Below, piece by piece: positions 45,641-55,564 of a DNA stretch of 64,000 nt. The translations under genes were made by a program, and so were the position numbers. Source of the DNA: Bacillaceae bacterium (GTDB lineage Bacteria; Bacillota; Bacilli; Bacillales; Alkalibacillaceae); NCBI GenBank assembly GCA_017656265.1, contig JACDOD010000007.1, positions 1 to 64,000 of the forward strand. The letters are read 5' to 3'. The first letter of the stretch is position 1; the number at the start of each line of letters is the position of its first letter. Under the pieces are notes generated by a model. The model was given only the letters and a program-made list of their open reading frames with translations, did not search any database and had not been told where the DNA came from.

Positions 45641-46808
45641 GTACTTTTAAACCCTTCTTCTTCTTTACTGGCTTTCCAAAGATTTTATTGGTGATGTGAG
45701 GAGCTTTCGTAAACAAATATGTGCCCAATAGGGCCAGAATAATGATATAAAGACCGCTGAATATTTTAAACACACCGGAAGCAATACTGGCCATGATGAC
45801 CGAAAATTCCCCTCTTGAACAAATAGAAAGACCAGCACGGAAAGACACCCTCGCAGATAGTCCATAAAGTTTTCCGCCGATCAAACCAACAAAAATCTTT
45901 CCCATAATGGACCAGAAAATCAGAAAAACCAATAAACCAGCCATTGGAACACCGTCGCCAAACTGTACGGTTGTTCCAAAATAGACAAAGAAGATGGGCA
46001 GCATTAAATCCTTAACAGGGTGTACCGTCTGTTCAACCCGCTCGATTTTTGCTATATCCGATAACATCATACCGGCAAGGAAAGCACCCAGCACTTCTGA
46101 AAGTCCAAGCCATAGAGCCAGTCCACCGTAAGTTAAAGCGATCCCCACCAGTAAAGCAATTTTAAAGTCTTCATCATTAATTTTATTCAAAAGTAGATCG
46201 AACTTCTTGAATACGGTTTTTCCCAGCAGGATGGCCATTCCTGTCAGGCCGAAAATTTTCAGTCCCAGAATCATCCCATCTATGACGGTCATATTTTCTC
46301 CTGTGCTTAATCCAATCAGAACAGCTACCGCGATAGGGGCAACAAGGTCTTCAAAAATCAATATTCCTAAAATAAATTCAGACTCCCTGTTTGCCATTCG
46401 TCCTGTGTCACCGAGTAACTTAGCGGTAATGGATGAACTGGTCGCATAAGCTACACCGCCGATTAAAAATGCATGATAGAACTCGAGGCCGTACCAGAGC
46501 CCAATTGCAGTAACAACTCCAAGATTCAGGAATACATCCAGAAGCCCTGCCGGCCAAATTTTCCGGGCAATTCCACCAAGCCGTTTCGTATTGAATTCTA
46601 ATCCAAGCAGAAAAAACAGGATGACGATTCCTATTTCACTAGCAAAATGAAGGAGTTCATTATGAGAGAGCCAATCTGCCAGCAAAATGCCGAGCAATAT
46701 ATATAAAATAACGTTCGGTATCCTGATTTTAACACTTAAAAATCCTAACCAGAATATCAAGATAAGGACAAGGCCTGCCCCTAACAGCATTGGAAATGGC
46801 TCATGCAC
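45630..46808 (-). CDS. khtU: CPA2 family K+/H+ antiporter membrane subunit, KhtU type
   Basis: A 392-residue antiporter with about 12 membrane segments. HELLHFASEIGIVILFFLLGLEF and the LIFEDLVAPIAV motif (Asp in EDL) match CPA2 transporters such as KhtU (YhaU). It exports K+ (and in some cases NH4+) in exchange for protons. The start is a GTG at 46808, three bases after the khtT stop, with GGGGAGG upstream. Activity should be gated by KhtT. Confidence 0.87.
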   Translation of the reverse strand: MHEPFPMLLGAGLVLILIFWLGFLSVKIRIPNVILYILLGILLADWLSHNELLHFASEIGIVILFFLLGLEFNTKRLGGIARKIWPAGLLDVFLNLGVVTAIGLWYGLEFYHAFLIGGVAYATSSSITAKLLGDTGRMANRESEFILGILIFEDLVAPIAVAVLIGLSTGENMTVIDGMILGLKIFGLTGMAILLGKTVFKKFDLLLNKINDEDFKIALLVGIALTYGGLALWLGLSEVLGAFLAGMMLSDIAKIERVEQTVHPVKDLMLPIFFVYFGTTVQFGDGVPMAGLLVFLIFWSIMGKIFVGLIGGKLYGLSARVSFRAGLSICSRGEFSVIMASIASGVFKIFSGLYIIILALLGTYLFTKAPHITNKIFGKPVKKKKGLKVPGS

Positions 46809-46811
46809 CGG

Positions 46812-47303
46812 TTATGTTTCCTCCCCTTTACAGATTCCTTCAAAATTGGCTACCTGTTCTTCTTTCCCCATGATCATCAGCACATCACCTGGAAGAAGTT
46901 TTGTGTTGGCATCAGGAGAAGCAATCATCTCCTCACCTTTTACAATTCCCATTACGGTAACACCGGTTTTGTTCCGAATTTCTGCATCTTCTATCGTCCG
47001 ATAAGCCAGGGGGGATTTCTCCTTGAGCTTTATCCAGTCCACCACGATCTGGTTTTTAAACATTTTTAATTTTTCTGCATCTACCGGCTGATAAGTGGCT
47101 CCAAGGAGTTGTGCTCCTAATTCCCTTGTTTCATCTGAAGTCAGCTCCATAGAATAATCCGCTTCATCATTATCGGCATCCTCAAAAAAATAAAGTTCTC
47201 TTTTTCCCGTATGGTGAACAATGAGCACTAACATATTATCTTCTGCCGTCCGAAACGATATTTTCTGCCCAATCCCCGGTAACTGTGAAACTGAAACATT
47301 CAT
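46812..47303 (-). CDS. khtT: Regulatory subunit of K+/H+ antiporter, KhtT type
   Basis: A 163-residue soluble protein. The C-terminal half is a TrkA-C/RCK_C domain (about 85-160: VTVMGIVKGEEMIASPDANTK), which in B. subtilis KhtT binds c-di-AMP. ATG 47303 has AAAGGAG upstream. It is translationally coupled to khtU. The third gene of the B. subtilis operon, khtS, was not found. Confidence 0.85.
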   Translation of the reverse strand: MNVSVSQLPGIGQKISFRTAEDNMLVLIVHHTGKRELYFFEDADNDEADYSMELTSDETRELGAQLLGATYQPVDAEKLKMFKNQIVVDWIKLKEKSPLAYRTIEDAEIRNKTGVTVMGIVKGEEMIASPDANTKLLPGDVLMIMGKEEQVANFEGICKGEET

Positions 47304-47339
47304 CACCGTAGCTCCTTTCAACATACAAAATGAAGAAAA

Positions 47340-47378
47340 ATATATTCATCCAGCACGGTCAAGCTGGATGAATATTCT
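47340..47378 (-). terminator. Terminator of the rib operon
   Basis: Perfect 13-base stem ATATTCATCCAGC / GCTGGATGAATAT (47342-47354, 47363-47375), T-rich on the minus strand side. Confidence 0.9.
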
Positions 47379-47388
47379 TTAATCGAAT

Positions 47389-47859
47389 TTATGACTGGAA
47401 TTGTTTGTAAAGATTAGCCATTTCAATAGCGCTGATTCCTGCTTCCCAGCCTTTATTTCCTGCTTTCGTTCCTGCTCGTTCGATGGCCTGCTCTATCGTG
47501 TCCGTCGTTAAAACACCAAAAATAACGGGAGTCTCTGTTTCCATTCCGACATTGGCTGAACCTTTCGCCACTTCATTGCTCACATAGTCAAAATGAGGTG
47601 TAGCTCCACGAATAACCGTACCCAGCGTTATCACCGCTTGGTATTTTCCGGTCTTGGCCATTTTTTTGGCAGTTAACGGGATTTCGAAAGCTCCAGGAAC
47701 CCAGGCAACATCAATATCCTGTTCATTTACTCCATGTCTTTTTAGCGCATCTAACGCTCCATTCAGCAATTTGCTCGTAATAAATTCATTAAATCTGGAC
47801 ACAACAATTCCAATTTTTAAATCTGTACCTACTAAATTCCCTTCATACACATTATACAT
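47389..47859 (-). CDS. ribH: 6,7-dimethyl-8-ribityllumazine synthase
   Basis: A 156-residue lumazine synthase. Motifs: [33 protein letters not shown] with the catalytic His, and GNKGWEA. ATG 47859 is preceded by AAGGAGG. It is the last gene of the rib operon and condenses the pyrimidine product with dihydroxybutanone phosphate. Confidence 0.96.
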   Translation of the reverse strand: MYNVYEGNLVGTDLKIGIVVSRFNEFITSKLLNGALDALKRHGVNEQDIDVAWVPGAFEIPLTAKKMAKTGKYQAVITLGTVIRGATPHFDYVSNEVAKGSANVGMETETPVIFGVLTTDTIEQAIERAGTKAGNKGWEAGISAIEMANLYKQFQS

Positions 47860-47887
47860 GATAAAAATCCTCCTTGTTCTTCTTACT

Positions 47888-49081
47888 TTATAAATCAAGC
47901 ATATGGCCTAATTTTACTTTTTTCGTTTTCATGTAATTGTAGTTTTCTTCTTTTGTGGGCATTTGCAGCGGTACCCTGTCAACCAGTTCAAAACCATACC
48001 CTTTTAAGCCAACAATTTTTCTTGGATTGTTGGTTAAAAGCTTCATCTTTTTTACATTGAGATCCCTTAAAATCTGCGCACCAATCCCATAGTCCCTTAA
48101 GTCATCAGGGAATCCGAGCTTATGATTGGCTTCGACTGTATCATATCCCTCTTCCTGAAGCTTGTAGGCTTTTAACTTATTCAGAAGTCCGATGCCGCGT
48201 CCTTCCTGCCGCATATAAAGCAGTACGCCTTTTCCTTCCTTTTCAATTTGTTCAAGGGCTGCATGAAGCTGAGGGCCGCAGTCACAGCGGTATGAACCGA
48301 ACACATCACCGGTAAGGCATTCGGAATGAACCCGGACTAGTACTGGTTCATCTTCGTCCCATTCACCCTTTACCAGAGCAATATGCTCTTTGCCGTCGAC
48401 TGTATTGGTAAAGGCAATCGCCTTAAATTCTCCAAAAGACGTAGGCAATTGAATTTCCACTTCCCGTTTAATCAGCTTTTCCTTTTTTCGGCGGTACTTG
48501 ATTAAATCCTCAATCGTAATCATTTTCAGCCCGAAACGCTCAGCAAATTCCTTGAGCTGTGGAACCCTTGCCATGGTTCCGTCCTCATTGATAATTTCAC
48601 AGATGACACCAGCTGGTTCAGTACCGGCTAATCTGGCCAGGTCAACGGCAGCTTCCGTATGGCCAGCCCGGCGCAGCACTCCTCCTTTTCTGGAAACGAG
48701 TGGAAAAATATGTCCCGGACGCTTAAAGTCTTCCGGTTTACTGTCCTCGTCGATTATCTTCATGATGGTTTCTGACCGTTCGAAGGCACTTATTCCTGTA
48801 TGAGTGTCTTTGTAGTCAACACTGACGGTAAAGGCAGTGCCATGACTGTCCGTATTCACATCGGTCATAGGCTGGAGCTGAAGCTGATCTGCTTTTTCTT
48901 CCGTAATGGGAACACATAAAAGTCCACGGCCTTCCTTAATCATAAAGTTAACCACTTCTGGAGTAGCCTTCTCAGCCAGCGCCACAAAGTCCCCTTCATT
49001 TTCCCTGTTTTCATCATCAACCACGATAATTACTTTCCCCTGTTTTAAATCTTCCAGAGCTTCTTCAATTGTATGAAACAT
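47888..49081 (-). CDS. ribBA: Bifunctional 3,4-dihydroxy-2-butanone-4-phosphate synthase / GTP cyclohydrolase II
   Basis: A 397-residue fusion. The N-terminal DHBP synthase has [11 protein letters not shown], the metal-binding acidic motif, and the RAGHTEA site. The C-terminal GTP cyclohydrolase II has the zinc cysteines in [17 protein letters not shown] and [12 protein letters not shown] 49081 has GAGGTG upstream. It supplies both precursors of riboflavin. Confidence 0.96.
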   Translation of the reverse strand: MFHTIEEALEDLKQGKVIIVVDDENRENEGDFVALAEKATPEVVNFMIKEGRGLLCVPITEEKADQLQLQPMTDVNTDSHGTAFTVSVDYKDTHTGISAFERSETIMKIIDEDSKPEDFKRPGHIFPLVSRKGGVLRRAGHTEAAVDLARLAGTEPAGVICEIINEDGTMARVPQLKEFAERFGLKMITIEDLIKYRRKKEKLIKREVEIQLPTSFGEFKAIAFTNTVDGKEHIALVKGEWDEDEPVLVRVHSECLTGDVFGSYRCDCGPQLHAALEQIEKEGKGVLLYMRQEGRGIGLLNKLKAYKLQEEGYDTVEANHKLGFPDDLRDYGIGAQILRDLNVKKMKLLTNNPRKIVGLKGYGFELVDRVPLQMPTKEENYNYMKTKKVKLGHMLDL

Positions 49082-49119
49082 GCTGTTCACCTCTTTTAGT
49101 CTATAAACCCACTGTTTTT

Positions 49120-49746
49120 TTAAAGTTCAAGGGATATATCCCCGCCTGATTTTGTACCTGACTGGCTAAACATTTGATACACATATTTCGTCAACATATC
49201 ACATTCAATATTCACAAGATCTCCCGGTTTTTTTCTTGATAGAACGGTCACTTGCTGAGTATGGGGAATCAGAGAAATGGTAAATCCTGATTCTTTGACA
49301 TCAAAAATCGTTAACGATGTGCCATCAACCGCAATGGATCCTTTCTTTAGCATGAACTTCGTTAATTCATCAGGAACTGAAACCTCCATATACAGGGCAT
49401 TTTCTTTTATATATTGTTTCTCGATTATTCCTGTCGAATCCACATGACCGGAGACAAAGTGTCCCCCGAATCTGCCATTAGCTTCCATTGCCCTTTCCAG
49501 GTTTACAGAATCGCCCTGTGTTAATGATTTCAGCGAGGTTGCCTGAAATGTCTCAGGCATGACATCTACCGAAAAGGATTTCGTACTAAACTCTGTAACC
49601 GTTAAGCAAACGCCATTGACTGATATGCTGTCTCCTATCTGGATATCTTCTAAAATTTTTTCACATTGAATCACGATCTCTAAAGCTTCCCGTCCTCTTT
49701 TGATTCGCTGGACAGTCCCCATCTCTTCTACTATTCCTGTAAACAT
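49120..49746 (-). CDS. ribE: Riboflavin synthase alpha chain
   Basis: A 208-residue protein with two homologous lumazine-binding barrels ([10 protein letters not shown] at the start; [14 protein letters not shown] in the second). It dismutates lumazine to riboflavin. The start at 49746 overlaps the ribD stop (TGATG) with AGGAGG upstream; ATG 49749 is an alternative. Confidence 0.95.
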   Translation of the reverse strand: MFTGIVEEMGTVQRIKRGREALEIVIQCEKILEDIQIGDSISVNGVCLTVTEFSTKSFSVDVMPETFQATSLKSLTQGDSVNLERAMEANGRFGGHFVSGHVDSTGIIEKQYIKENALYMEVSVPDELTKFMLKKGSIAVDGTSLTIFDVKESGFTISLIPHTQQVTVLSRKKPGDLVNIECDMLTKYVYQMFSQSGTKSGGDISLEL

Positions 49747-50861
49747 CATTTAACCTCCTGTATACGGGGTTTGGCAATGATTTTAAGATCTGGTCCAATC
49801 TGCTCAACTTCTTGAAATTCAAGTTCAATGCTGTCGCCAATTTTTTCTGATCCCTTCCCGGAAAAAAACAGCCTGGCTTTTTCACCGCCAACTAATTTAG
49901 GTGCCATATACATAATTACCTGATTGACAAAACCTGATTCGATAAATGAGGTATGGACCCTGGACCCACCTTCAACAAAGACACTTAAAATTTTCCTTTT
50001 CCCTAATTCCTTCATCAATTCTGGCAGGTCAATTTGTTCTGAATTCAAACGCAGCACTTCTGCCCTATTTTTCCTCAGCAATGATTCTTTTTCAGAATCT
50101 GCGTGCTGTCCGCAAACAACAATCGTTTTTGTGCTTTTATCGTTAATTACATTTGACTGCAACGGAATCCGCAAGTGGGTATCCAGAACAATACGTGTGG
50201 GGTTTATTCCTCCGTGGGGCAAACGGGTGGTAAGATGAGGGTTGTCATGAATAATCGTCTCCACACCAACTAATATCGCGTCATGTCTATGTCTTAAATT
50301 GTGCACATCCAGCCTGGCCTCTTCGCTGGTAATCCATTTGCTGTCACCAGTGTAAGTCGCCATTTTCCCATCCATTGAGACTGCAGCTTTGAGGGTGACA
50401 TAGGGCCGATTGGTTTTCAAAAAGTGGAAAAAATGTTCATTCAGCTTGAGGGCTTCCTCTTCGCAAATGCCCACCTCGACCTCGATCCCCTCCTGCTTCA
50501 GCCACTTTATTCCCCGCCCTGATACCTTTGGATTTGGATCAGGAGTGGCTATATATACTTTTTTTATTTTACTTTCAATGATCGCCTTTGAACAGGGAGG
50601 GGTTTTGCCATAGTGGGAACACGGTTCCAGTGTGACAAACATGTCCGCTCCTTCCGCTTCAGGTCCTGCCTGCCGCAGGGCATGAATTTCCGCATGGGGT
50701 TCCCCTGCTTTCACATGGACACCGGTACCTATCAGCTTTCCCTCTTTCACGATTACTGCACCAACAGATGGGTTTGGACTCGTCTGGCCCATGGTTTGTC
50801 TGGCTAAATCAATCGCTACTTTCATATACCTCTGCTTGTACGGCAAATCTCCCAACTCCAC
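49746..50861 (-). CDS. ribD: Bifunctional riboflavin-specific deaminase/reductase
   Basis: About 371 residues. The deaminase domain has the zinc motif PHAEIHAL..EPCSHYGKTPPC; the reductase domain follows from about 150 (SMDGKMATYTGDSKWIT). The start is uncertain: GTG 50861 has AAAGGA close upstream, while TTG 50846 and ATG 50825 are possible and alignment with B. subtilis RibD favours a start near these. First gene of the ribDE-BA-H operon behind an FMN riboswitch. Confidence 0.92.
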   Translation of the reverse strand: MELGDLPYKQRYMKVAIDLARQTMGQTSPNPSVGAVIVKEGKLIGTGVHVKAGEPHAEIHALRQAGPEAEGADMFVTLEPCSHYGKTPPCSKAIIESKIKKVYIATPDPNPKVSGRGIKWLKQEGIEVEVGICEEEALKLNEHFFHFLKTNRPYVTLKAAVSMDGKMATYTGDSKWITSEEARLDVHNLRHRHDAILVGVETIIHDNPHLTTRLPHGGINPTRIVLDTHLRIPLQSNVINDKSTKTIVVCGQHADSEKESLLRKNRAEVLRLNSEQIDLPELMKELGKRKILSVFVEGGSRVHTSFIESGFVNQVIMYMAPKLVGGEKARLFFSGKGSEKIGDSIELEFQEVEQIGPDLKIIAKPRIQEVK

Positions 50862-50878
50862 ATCATCCTTTCGCGCAT

Positions 50879-51117
50879 TAAAACACAAAAGCCCCGGAGC
50901 AATACTCCAGGGCTTGTCTATTTAATCCAAAAAAGACATGACAAAACGAAGTGTTCGTCAGGGAACACTTCCTTCCTTCTCCCATCCAGACTTTCACTGT
51001 CGGTCCCGGAGTTTCACCAGGTCCACCGCAAGCCTTAGACTTACGGGTCACGGACTGAGAAATAGACAACCTATTTCATCACCGCCGGTCGGGAATTTCA
51101 CCCTGCCCCGAAGGAAA
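50879..51117 (-). promoter_or_regulatory. FMN riboswitch of the ribDEBAH operon with terminator
   Basis: On the minus strand the aptamer runs from CCTTCGGGGCAGGGTGAAAT (51117) to CTGGATGGGAGAAGG (about 50970) with the conserved CGACCGGCGGTGATG, AGTCCGTGACCC and GGACCTGGTGAAA blocks. The terminator AGCCCTGGAG / CTCCGGGGCT (50914-50890) with TTTTGTGTTTT ends about 20 bases before the ribD start. Confidence 0.96.
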
Positions 51118-51141
51118 AAAAATATTCTCTTTTCATTATCG

Positions 51142-51171
51142 ATTATCCATGTTCTTAGCTTATCATGTCAA
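51142..51171 (-). promoter_or_regulatory. Promoter of the rib operon
   Basis: TTGACA (51171-51166), an 18-base spacer and GATAAT (51147-51142) on the minus strand. Confidence 0.75.
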
Positions 51172-51419
51172 GCAACAAATACTGATTGGTTCTAGAATCC
51201 ATCATTTGAAAAACAGCATAGTTTCGTTTATATTTTATCACACAGGATTCGAAGCATGCTATTTATCCATTCCCTTCAAAAAAGATGAACAAATCATGAA
51301 AGAACAGTTCTTCATCAATGAGAATGTTCTTTAAATTAAGCCCAGATTGCCGCTTTATTGTTTTTATACCAAGGATATGGTACGTTAAATTGGAAAGCAG
51401 ATAAGGAGGATTCATAGAG

Positions 51420-52127
51420 ATGAGTGTACATATTGGAGCCAAAAAAGGGGATATAGCTGATAAAATTCTGCTGCCTGGAGATCCTCTCCGCGCCAAACAT
51501 ATCGCAGAAAACTTTTTAGAAAATGTTTCTTGTTATAATGAAGTCAGGGGAATGTATGGTTACACAGGAACCTATAAAGGTGAGCGGGTGTCTGTTCAGG
51601 GAACAGGCATGGGTGTCCCTTCCATTTCCATTTATGTAAATGAATTAATACAAGAATATGATGTACAGACCTTAATTCGAGTCGGGACCTGTGGTGCCCT
51701 TCAAAAAGATGTAAAGGTACGGGATGTTATTCTGGCATCCACTTCCACAACCGATTCCCAGATTAATCGTATGGTTTTTGGGGGAATTGACTATGCACCT
51801 GCTGCTGACTTCGAATTGTTAAAACATGCGTATGAAGCTGGTACTGAAAAAGGGTTGAACCTTCGGGTCGGAAATGTCTTTACCAGTGACAGTTTCTATC
51901 GGGATCATGCAATGGAACTTTTTGAACTGTTAGCCAAATACAATGTACTTGCCGTCGAAATGGAGACAACCGCTTTATACACCCTTGCAGCCAAATATAA
52001 CCGCCAAGCTCTGTCAGTATTAACCGTCAGCGATCATGTCCTTACCGGTGAAGAAACCACAGCAGAAGAGCGGCAGACAACGTTCAACGATATGATTGAA
52101 ATCGCATTGGAAGCAGCGATATCCTGA
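51420..52127 (+). CDS. deoD: Purine nucleoside phosphorylase
   Basis: A 235-residue DeoD-type hexameric PNP. Motifs: [32 protein letters not shown], and [11 protein letters not shown], with the catalytic Asp in VSDHVLTGE. It splits purine nucleosides with phosphate. AAGGAGG lies about ten bases before the ATG. It is monocistronic between two clear boundaries. Confidence 0.96.
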   Translation: MSVHIGAKKGDIADKILLPGDPLRAKHIAENFLENVSCYNEVRGMYGYTGTYKGERVSVQGTGMGVPSISIYVNELIQEYDVQTLIRVGTCGALQKDVKVRDVILASTSTTDSQINRMVFGGIDYAPAADFELLKHAYEAGTEKGLNLRVGNVFTSDSFYRDHAMELFELLAKYNVLAVEMETTALYTLAAKYNRQALSVLTVSDHVLTGEETTAEERQTTFNDMIEIALEAAIS

Positions 52128-52138
52128 GTAAATCAGAC

Positions 52139-52177
52139 AGATCCATTATGGCTATAACCATAACGGATCTTTTTTTA
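52139..52177 (+). terminator. Terminator of deoD
   Basis: Stem AGATCC.TTATGG / CCATAA.GGATCT then TTTTTTT. Confidence 0.92.
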
Positions 52178-52230
52178 TGCTCACTCTCCCGGGCTGTTCA
52201 TCATAATTTGATGATAAAGGAGGGTGTGTC

Positions 52231-52596
52231 ATGAATCACTTATATTTTTATCGTCCACATTACAAAGCGCAGCCTAAAACTGCCTCTATGAATCGTCCTG
52301 AATATCCGGAAGTTGATCCTTCTCAATTCCAATCCTCTCTTGATAACTATCAAGGCCTGATCAATGATGCTGAAAAAATTGTTAATCATTTTCGCAATTC
52401 CAAGCAATCAGCCGTTGAGTTAATGGAAATGGCACAGCAATCACAGTTTGACCGGGTGAAAGAGCTAATTCAAAAATCCGGTATCACCCATCCGGTCCAG
52501 GTAAATTTTACCCCCAATCAAATGATTATCACGCTTTTGTCAAATGTAAAACCCGGAGAAGTATGCTGTGAACTCAAGATGTCATTGTTCTGGTAA
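52231..52596 (+). CDS. Small conserved Bacillus protein, YuzC-like
   Basis: A 121-residue soluble protein. N-terminus is proline/tyrosine-rich (YFYRPHYKAQPKTA), then a helical part and a C-terminal strand region with GEVCCELKMSLFW. It resembles YuzC-type spore-coat-associated proteins in size and pattern, but I am not sure. AAAGGAGGG precedes the ATG. Confidence 0.55.
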   Translation: MNHLYFYRPHYKAQPKTASMNRPEYPEVDPSQFQSSLDNYQGLINDAEKIVNHFRNSKQSAVELMEMAQQSQFDRVKELIQKSGITHPVQVNFTPNQMIITLLSNVKPGEVCCELKMSLFW

Positions 52597-52604
52597 ACCA
52601 ATAT

Positions 52605-52632
52605 TGTCAACCATATTAATATAAGGTTGACA
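52605..52632 (+). promoter_or_regulatory. BirA operator of bioY
   Basis: Inverted repeat TGTCAACC (52605-52612), 12 bases, GGTTGACA (52625-52632), matching the Bacillus BirA operator pattern (TTGTTAACC..GGTTAACAA). Its right arm contains the -35 TTGACA (52627-52632), with TATGAT at 52651-52656 after 18 bases. Biotin-bound BirA would block the promoter. Confidence 0.85.
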
Positions 52633-52732
52633 TTTTAGCAGTTTACCAATTATGATAAAAATGCAGTCATTCATAGCCATGTATCTATATCAGGATTTCA
52701 TGCTGATTATTCAACAGAAATGGGGGAATACC

Positions 52733-53356
52733 ATGAATCTTACAGGGAAAAGATTAAGGACAATTGATTTGACAATGGGTGCTTTATTTGTAGGACTGAT
52801 GGCGATAGGAGCTAACATTGCCATATGGCTCCCTTTCTTGAAAGTTACCTTCGGAGGCACAACTGTTCCGATTTCTTTACAAACCTTTTTTGCTACTCTT
52901 GCCGGCCTGCTTTTGGGAAGCCGTCTAGGAGCCTTTTCTATGATTGCTTATTTATTTGTTGGGGCCATTGGCGTACCTGTTTATGCAGAAATGAGCGGAG
53001 GAATTTTTCACCTGATTCAGCCAACCGGAGGCTTTTTAATATCATTTATTTTTGTAGCCTGGGTGGCTGGATTCATTGTTGAAAAATCTAAAAACATTCA
53101 ATCGCTGGGTACATATTTGATGGCTTCATTCGCCGGTTTATTGGTTAATTATCTGATTGGAACCCATTTCATGCATCTGGCGTTGAATGTATGGATGGAC
53201 TCTGAGATTTCTCTAGTAACTGCATGGAGCATCATGCTTCCTTTCCTTGTGAAAGATATCGTATTATCATTCTTTGTTTCGGCATTGGCATTAAAAATGG
53301 TTCCACGATTAAACCCGATGATTTCATCGAATACAGTATCCACTAAGGCTTCATAA
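52733..53356 (+). CDS. bioY: Biotin ECF transporter S component
   Basis: A 207-residue membrane protein with about six helices and the BioY motifs (VPISLQTFFATLAGLLLGSRLG, GGIFHLIQPTGGFL). It brings biotin in with the ECF module encoded elsewhere. ATG 52733 has GGGGGA upstream; earlier in-frame starts overlap the promoter. The TAA stop is shared with the repeat that follows directly. No bio synthesis genes are nearby. Confidence 0.93.
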   Translation: MNLTGKRLRTIDLTMGALFVGLMAIGANIAIWLPFLKVTFGGTTVPISLQTFFATLAGLLLGSRLGAFSMIAYLFVGAIGVPVYAEMSGGIFHLIQPTGGFLISFIFVAWVAGFIVEKSKNIQSLGTYLMASFAGLLVNYLIGTHFMHLALNVWMDSEISLVTAWSIMLPFLVKDIVLSFFVSALALKMVPRLNPMISSNTVSTKAS

Positions 53357-53467
53357 GAAAAGCGCAAGCGCCCCGTTTTGCCCCGAAAACGGCTGGAGGA
53401 CCCCCGAGGAGAGCTGCCTGAGCCGCAGGGGGACCGAAGCCGCTCGAGGGGCTGGGCGCTGAAGCTG
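53354..53467. repeat. GC-rich repeat module directly after bioY
   Basis: Left end AAGAAAAGCGCAAGCGCCCC begins within the bioY stop codon region; right end GGGGCTGGGCGCT at about 53446-53460. A variant interior (GAGAGCTGCCTGAGCCGCAG) differs from the copies at 20109, 23229 and 40551. Confidence 0.87.
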
Positions 53468-53526
53468 TTACATAAAATATGAACGGTGGAAAAGACAAGC
53501 AATTGACTAAAGGATAAATAACGTAG

Positions 53527-53705
53527 TCAACATGCGAGACTCCTGCGGGAACAGCACGAGCCGAAAATCCCACAGACAACGAAGAATGAGTTGTCGAGGA
53601 AGTTGAGGCCGTGCCCGCGGAAAGCGAAGCATGTTGATAAGAAAAGCGCAAGCGCCCTGTTTAGCTCCGAAGACTGCTCGAGGGGCTGGGCGCTGAAGTT
53701 TGACA
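53527..53705. repeat. Second repeat module plus truncated copy of the first
   Basis: 53527-53637 is a module bounded by TCAACATGC / GCATGTTGA, uninterrupted here but split by an insertion at 19956. It is followed without gap by a shortened first module (53638-53705) that retains AAGCGCCCTGTTTAG and GGGGCTGGGCGCT but lacks the middle. Confidence 0.87.
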
Positions 53706-53757
53706 ATAAAACACCACCTGAAGATTAAAACCGATTCAAATTCTATGCTTGCCATTT

Positions 53758-53808
53758 GAAAAAAGGAGTGCAGTCCTATGTCAGGCTGCACTCCTTTTTT
53801 ATTTTTTT
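53758..53808. terminator. Terminator of pepA
   Basis: Stem AAAAGGAGTGCAG / CTGCACTCCTTTT (53761-53773, 53785-53797) with T-runs on both strands. Confidence 0.9.
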
Positions 53809-53855
53809 CTGTTCCTTTATGTCGTCATTTATATGACCGGTTACTCTGCTTCTTT

Positions 53856-55352
53856 CTATTCATCCGTTTCCAGAACAAATCGGGCCAGAGTTCTGGCCAT
53901 AACTCCTGTTGGCCCTTTTGGACCAAGGTCATAAGGTTGTTCTGAAACAGCTGTACCGGCAATATCCAGATGAACCCATGGGGTATCCTCTGCAAATTCT
54001 CCAAGGAATGCCCCAGCCATAATCGGATGAGCTTTTCTTCCAGGTGAATTGTTTAAATCTGCAATATCACTTTTCCTCACCTGTTCTTGATAAACATCCA
54101 GATACGGAAGCTGCCAGATCGGTTCATCAGTGTACTGTGAAGCCTGTTTAACTTTATTATACAGTTCATCGTTATTAGTCATTGAGCCTGTTACCCAGTC
54201 GCCCAGGGCAACAACGACTCCACCGGTCAGCGTTGCTACGTCAATAATTGTTTCTGCACGATGATGTTTGGCATAAACAATGGCATCTGCCAGTGCTAAC
54301 CTTCCTTCTGCATCTGTGTTTCTGACTTCAATGGTTTTTCCTCCAAAAGAAGTGATCACATCATCTGGTTTAAAAGCTGATCCGCTAATCATATTATCAG
54401 TCGAAGGAATAACTGCTACTACATTTTTTTTCGGTTTTAGTATTCCAATGGTCTCCATTGCCCCCAGTACGGATGCTGCACCGCCCATATCGGTCTTCAT
54501 GCCCACAATGCCGTCTTTCGTCTTAATGGAATAGCCCCCGGTATCAAAGGTAATGCCCTTTCCCACCAGGCCAACAGCATTCTCCCACTTCTCTGTTCCC
54601 TGATATTTTAATACAATCATTTTTGGCGGCTCTACAGATCCCTGGTTTACAGCAAGAAGAGCCCCCATTCCAAGCCGTTCCATATCTTCTTTTTCTAATA
54701 TTTCAATGTCAAAGTCGTATTTCTCTGCTAATTCCTTAGCAAAGTTCGCCAGTTCTGTTGCAGTTAACATATTTCCCGGCATATGTACAAGATGACGGGC
54801 TGTATTCGCACCTGTCCCAAATGCCTTGCCAATCTGAAGGGATGATTCAATTTGATCAGCGGGTTTTTCAGTAAGGACACGAATATGTTCTATGTGCGAT
54901 TCAGATTTTCGGTTGCTCGTTTTATAATCCGCCAGTCTATAGGTAGCCAATTGCTGTGCTTCCGCAAGAACTTCTGCCATTGGGGCTTCTTCTGCCTGAT
55001 CTGTTTTAAAGCTGTCCAGAGCAATGCTTATGTCTGTCCGCCCATCCTCCTGTATTTGCTTGAATAAAGTTCCAAATGCTTTTCTTAATTTTTGCAAGGT
55101 CATGTGTTTTTTGTGTCCTAATCCCACAACATACAGTCTTTTCGGTTTAACCAGCTTCAATGTATGAACTACTGATACCTTTTTATAATCGTCCGAAATA
55201 TCACCGTCCTGTACACACTCTTCCAGAAATCCTTTCATTTGTTCATTTAGATCAGAGTAAAAGAACTGCTGGTCTCTGCTCCCCTTGTATAAACCAATCA
55301 CCAGGGCATCAGCAGGAGTATTCCATTGATTTAATGAATAAACTGTAAACAT
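53856..55352 (-). CDS. pepA: Leucyl aminopeptidase (M17), YuiE type
   Basis: A 498-residue M17 peptidase. Signatures NTDAEGRLAL, VGKGITFDTGGYSIK and GMKTDMGGA provide the two-metal site. ATG 55352 has GGAGGTG upstream; the open frame extends further without a site. It is next to yuiDCB as in B. subtilis (yuiE). Interesting detail: the family's usual KPGGXM-like loop reads DTGGYSIK here, with Tyr where Ser/Leu are common. Confidence 0.93.
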   Translation of the reverse strand: MFTVYSLNQWNTPADALVIGLYKGSRDQQFFYSDLNEQMKGFLEECVQDGDISDDYKKVSVVHTLKLVKPKRLYVVGLGHKKHMTLQKLRKAFGTLFKQIQEDGRTDISIALDSFKTDQAEEAPMAEVLAEAQQLATYRLADYKTSNRKSESHIEHIRVLTEKPADQIESSLQIGKAFGTGANTARHLVHMPGNMLTATELANFAKELAEKYDFDIEILEKEDMERLGMGALLAVNQGSVEPPKMIVLKYQGTEKWENAVGLVGKGITFDTGGYSIKTKDGIVGMKTDMGGAASVLGAMETIGILKPKKNVVAVIPSTDNMISGSAFKPDDVITSFGGKTIEVRNTDAEGRLALADAIVYAKHHRAETIIDVATLTGGVVVALGDWVTGSMTNNDELYNKVKQASQYTDEPIWQLPYLDVYQEQVRKSDIADLNNSPGRKAHPIMAGAFLGEFAEDTPWVHLDIAGTAVSEQPYDLGPKGPTGVMARTLARFVLETDE

Positions 55353-55564
55353 TTTTCCACCTCCAAAATTCTGTATTCTATTATATCGAAATTTAATATT
55401 TCGTGAAACGAATTTCTCTGACAACGTTCTTTCGTCCCATGATAAAAATCCTGTCTTGCAGTAATTGGCTTATTTCCAACTATATAATGTATGATATAAT
55501 GATTTTATTCAACAGAAAAAGAAGTCAGGTTGTTAAATGAATGGAAAGGATGTCTTTTTCAACG

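Noticed and set aside
51149-51334. 61-residue open frame between the rib promoter and deoD
   Set aside because: It overlaps the rib operon promoter, has no ribosome-binding site and no recognisable composition.
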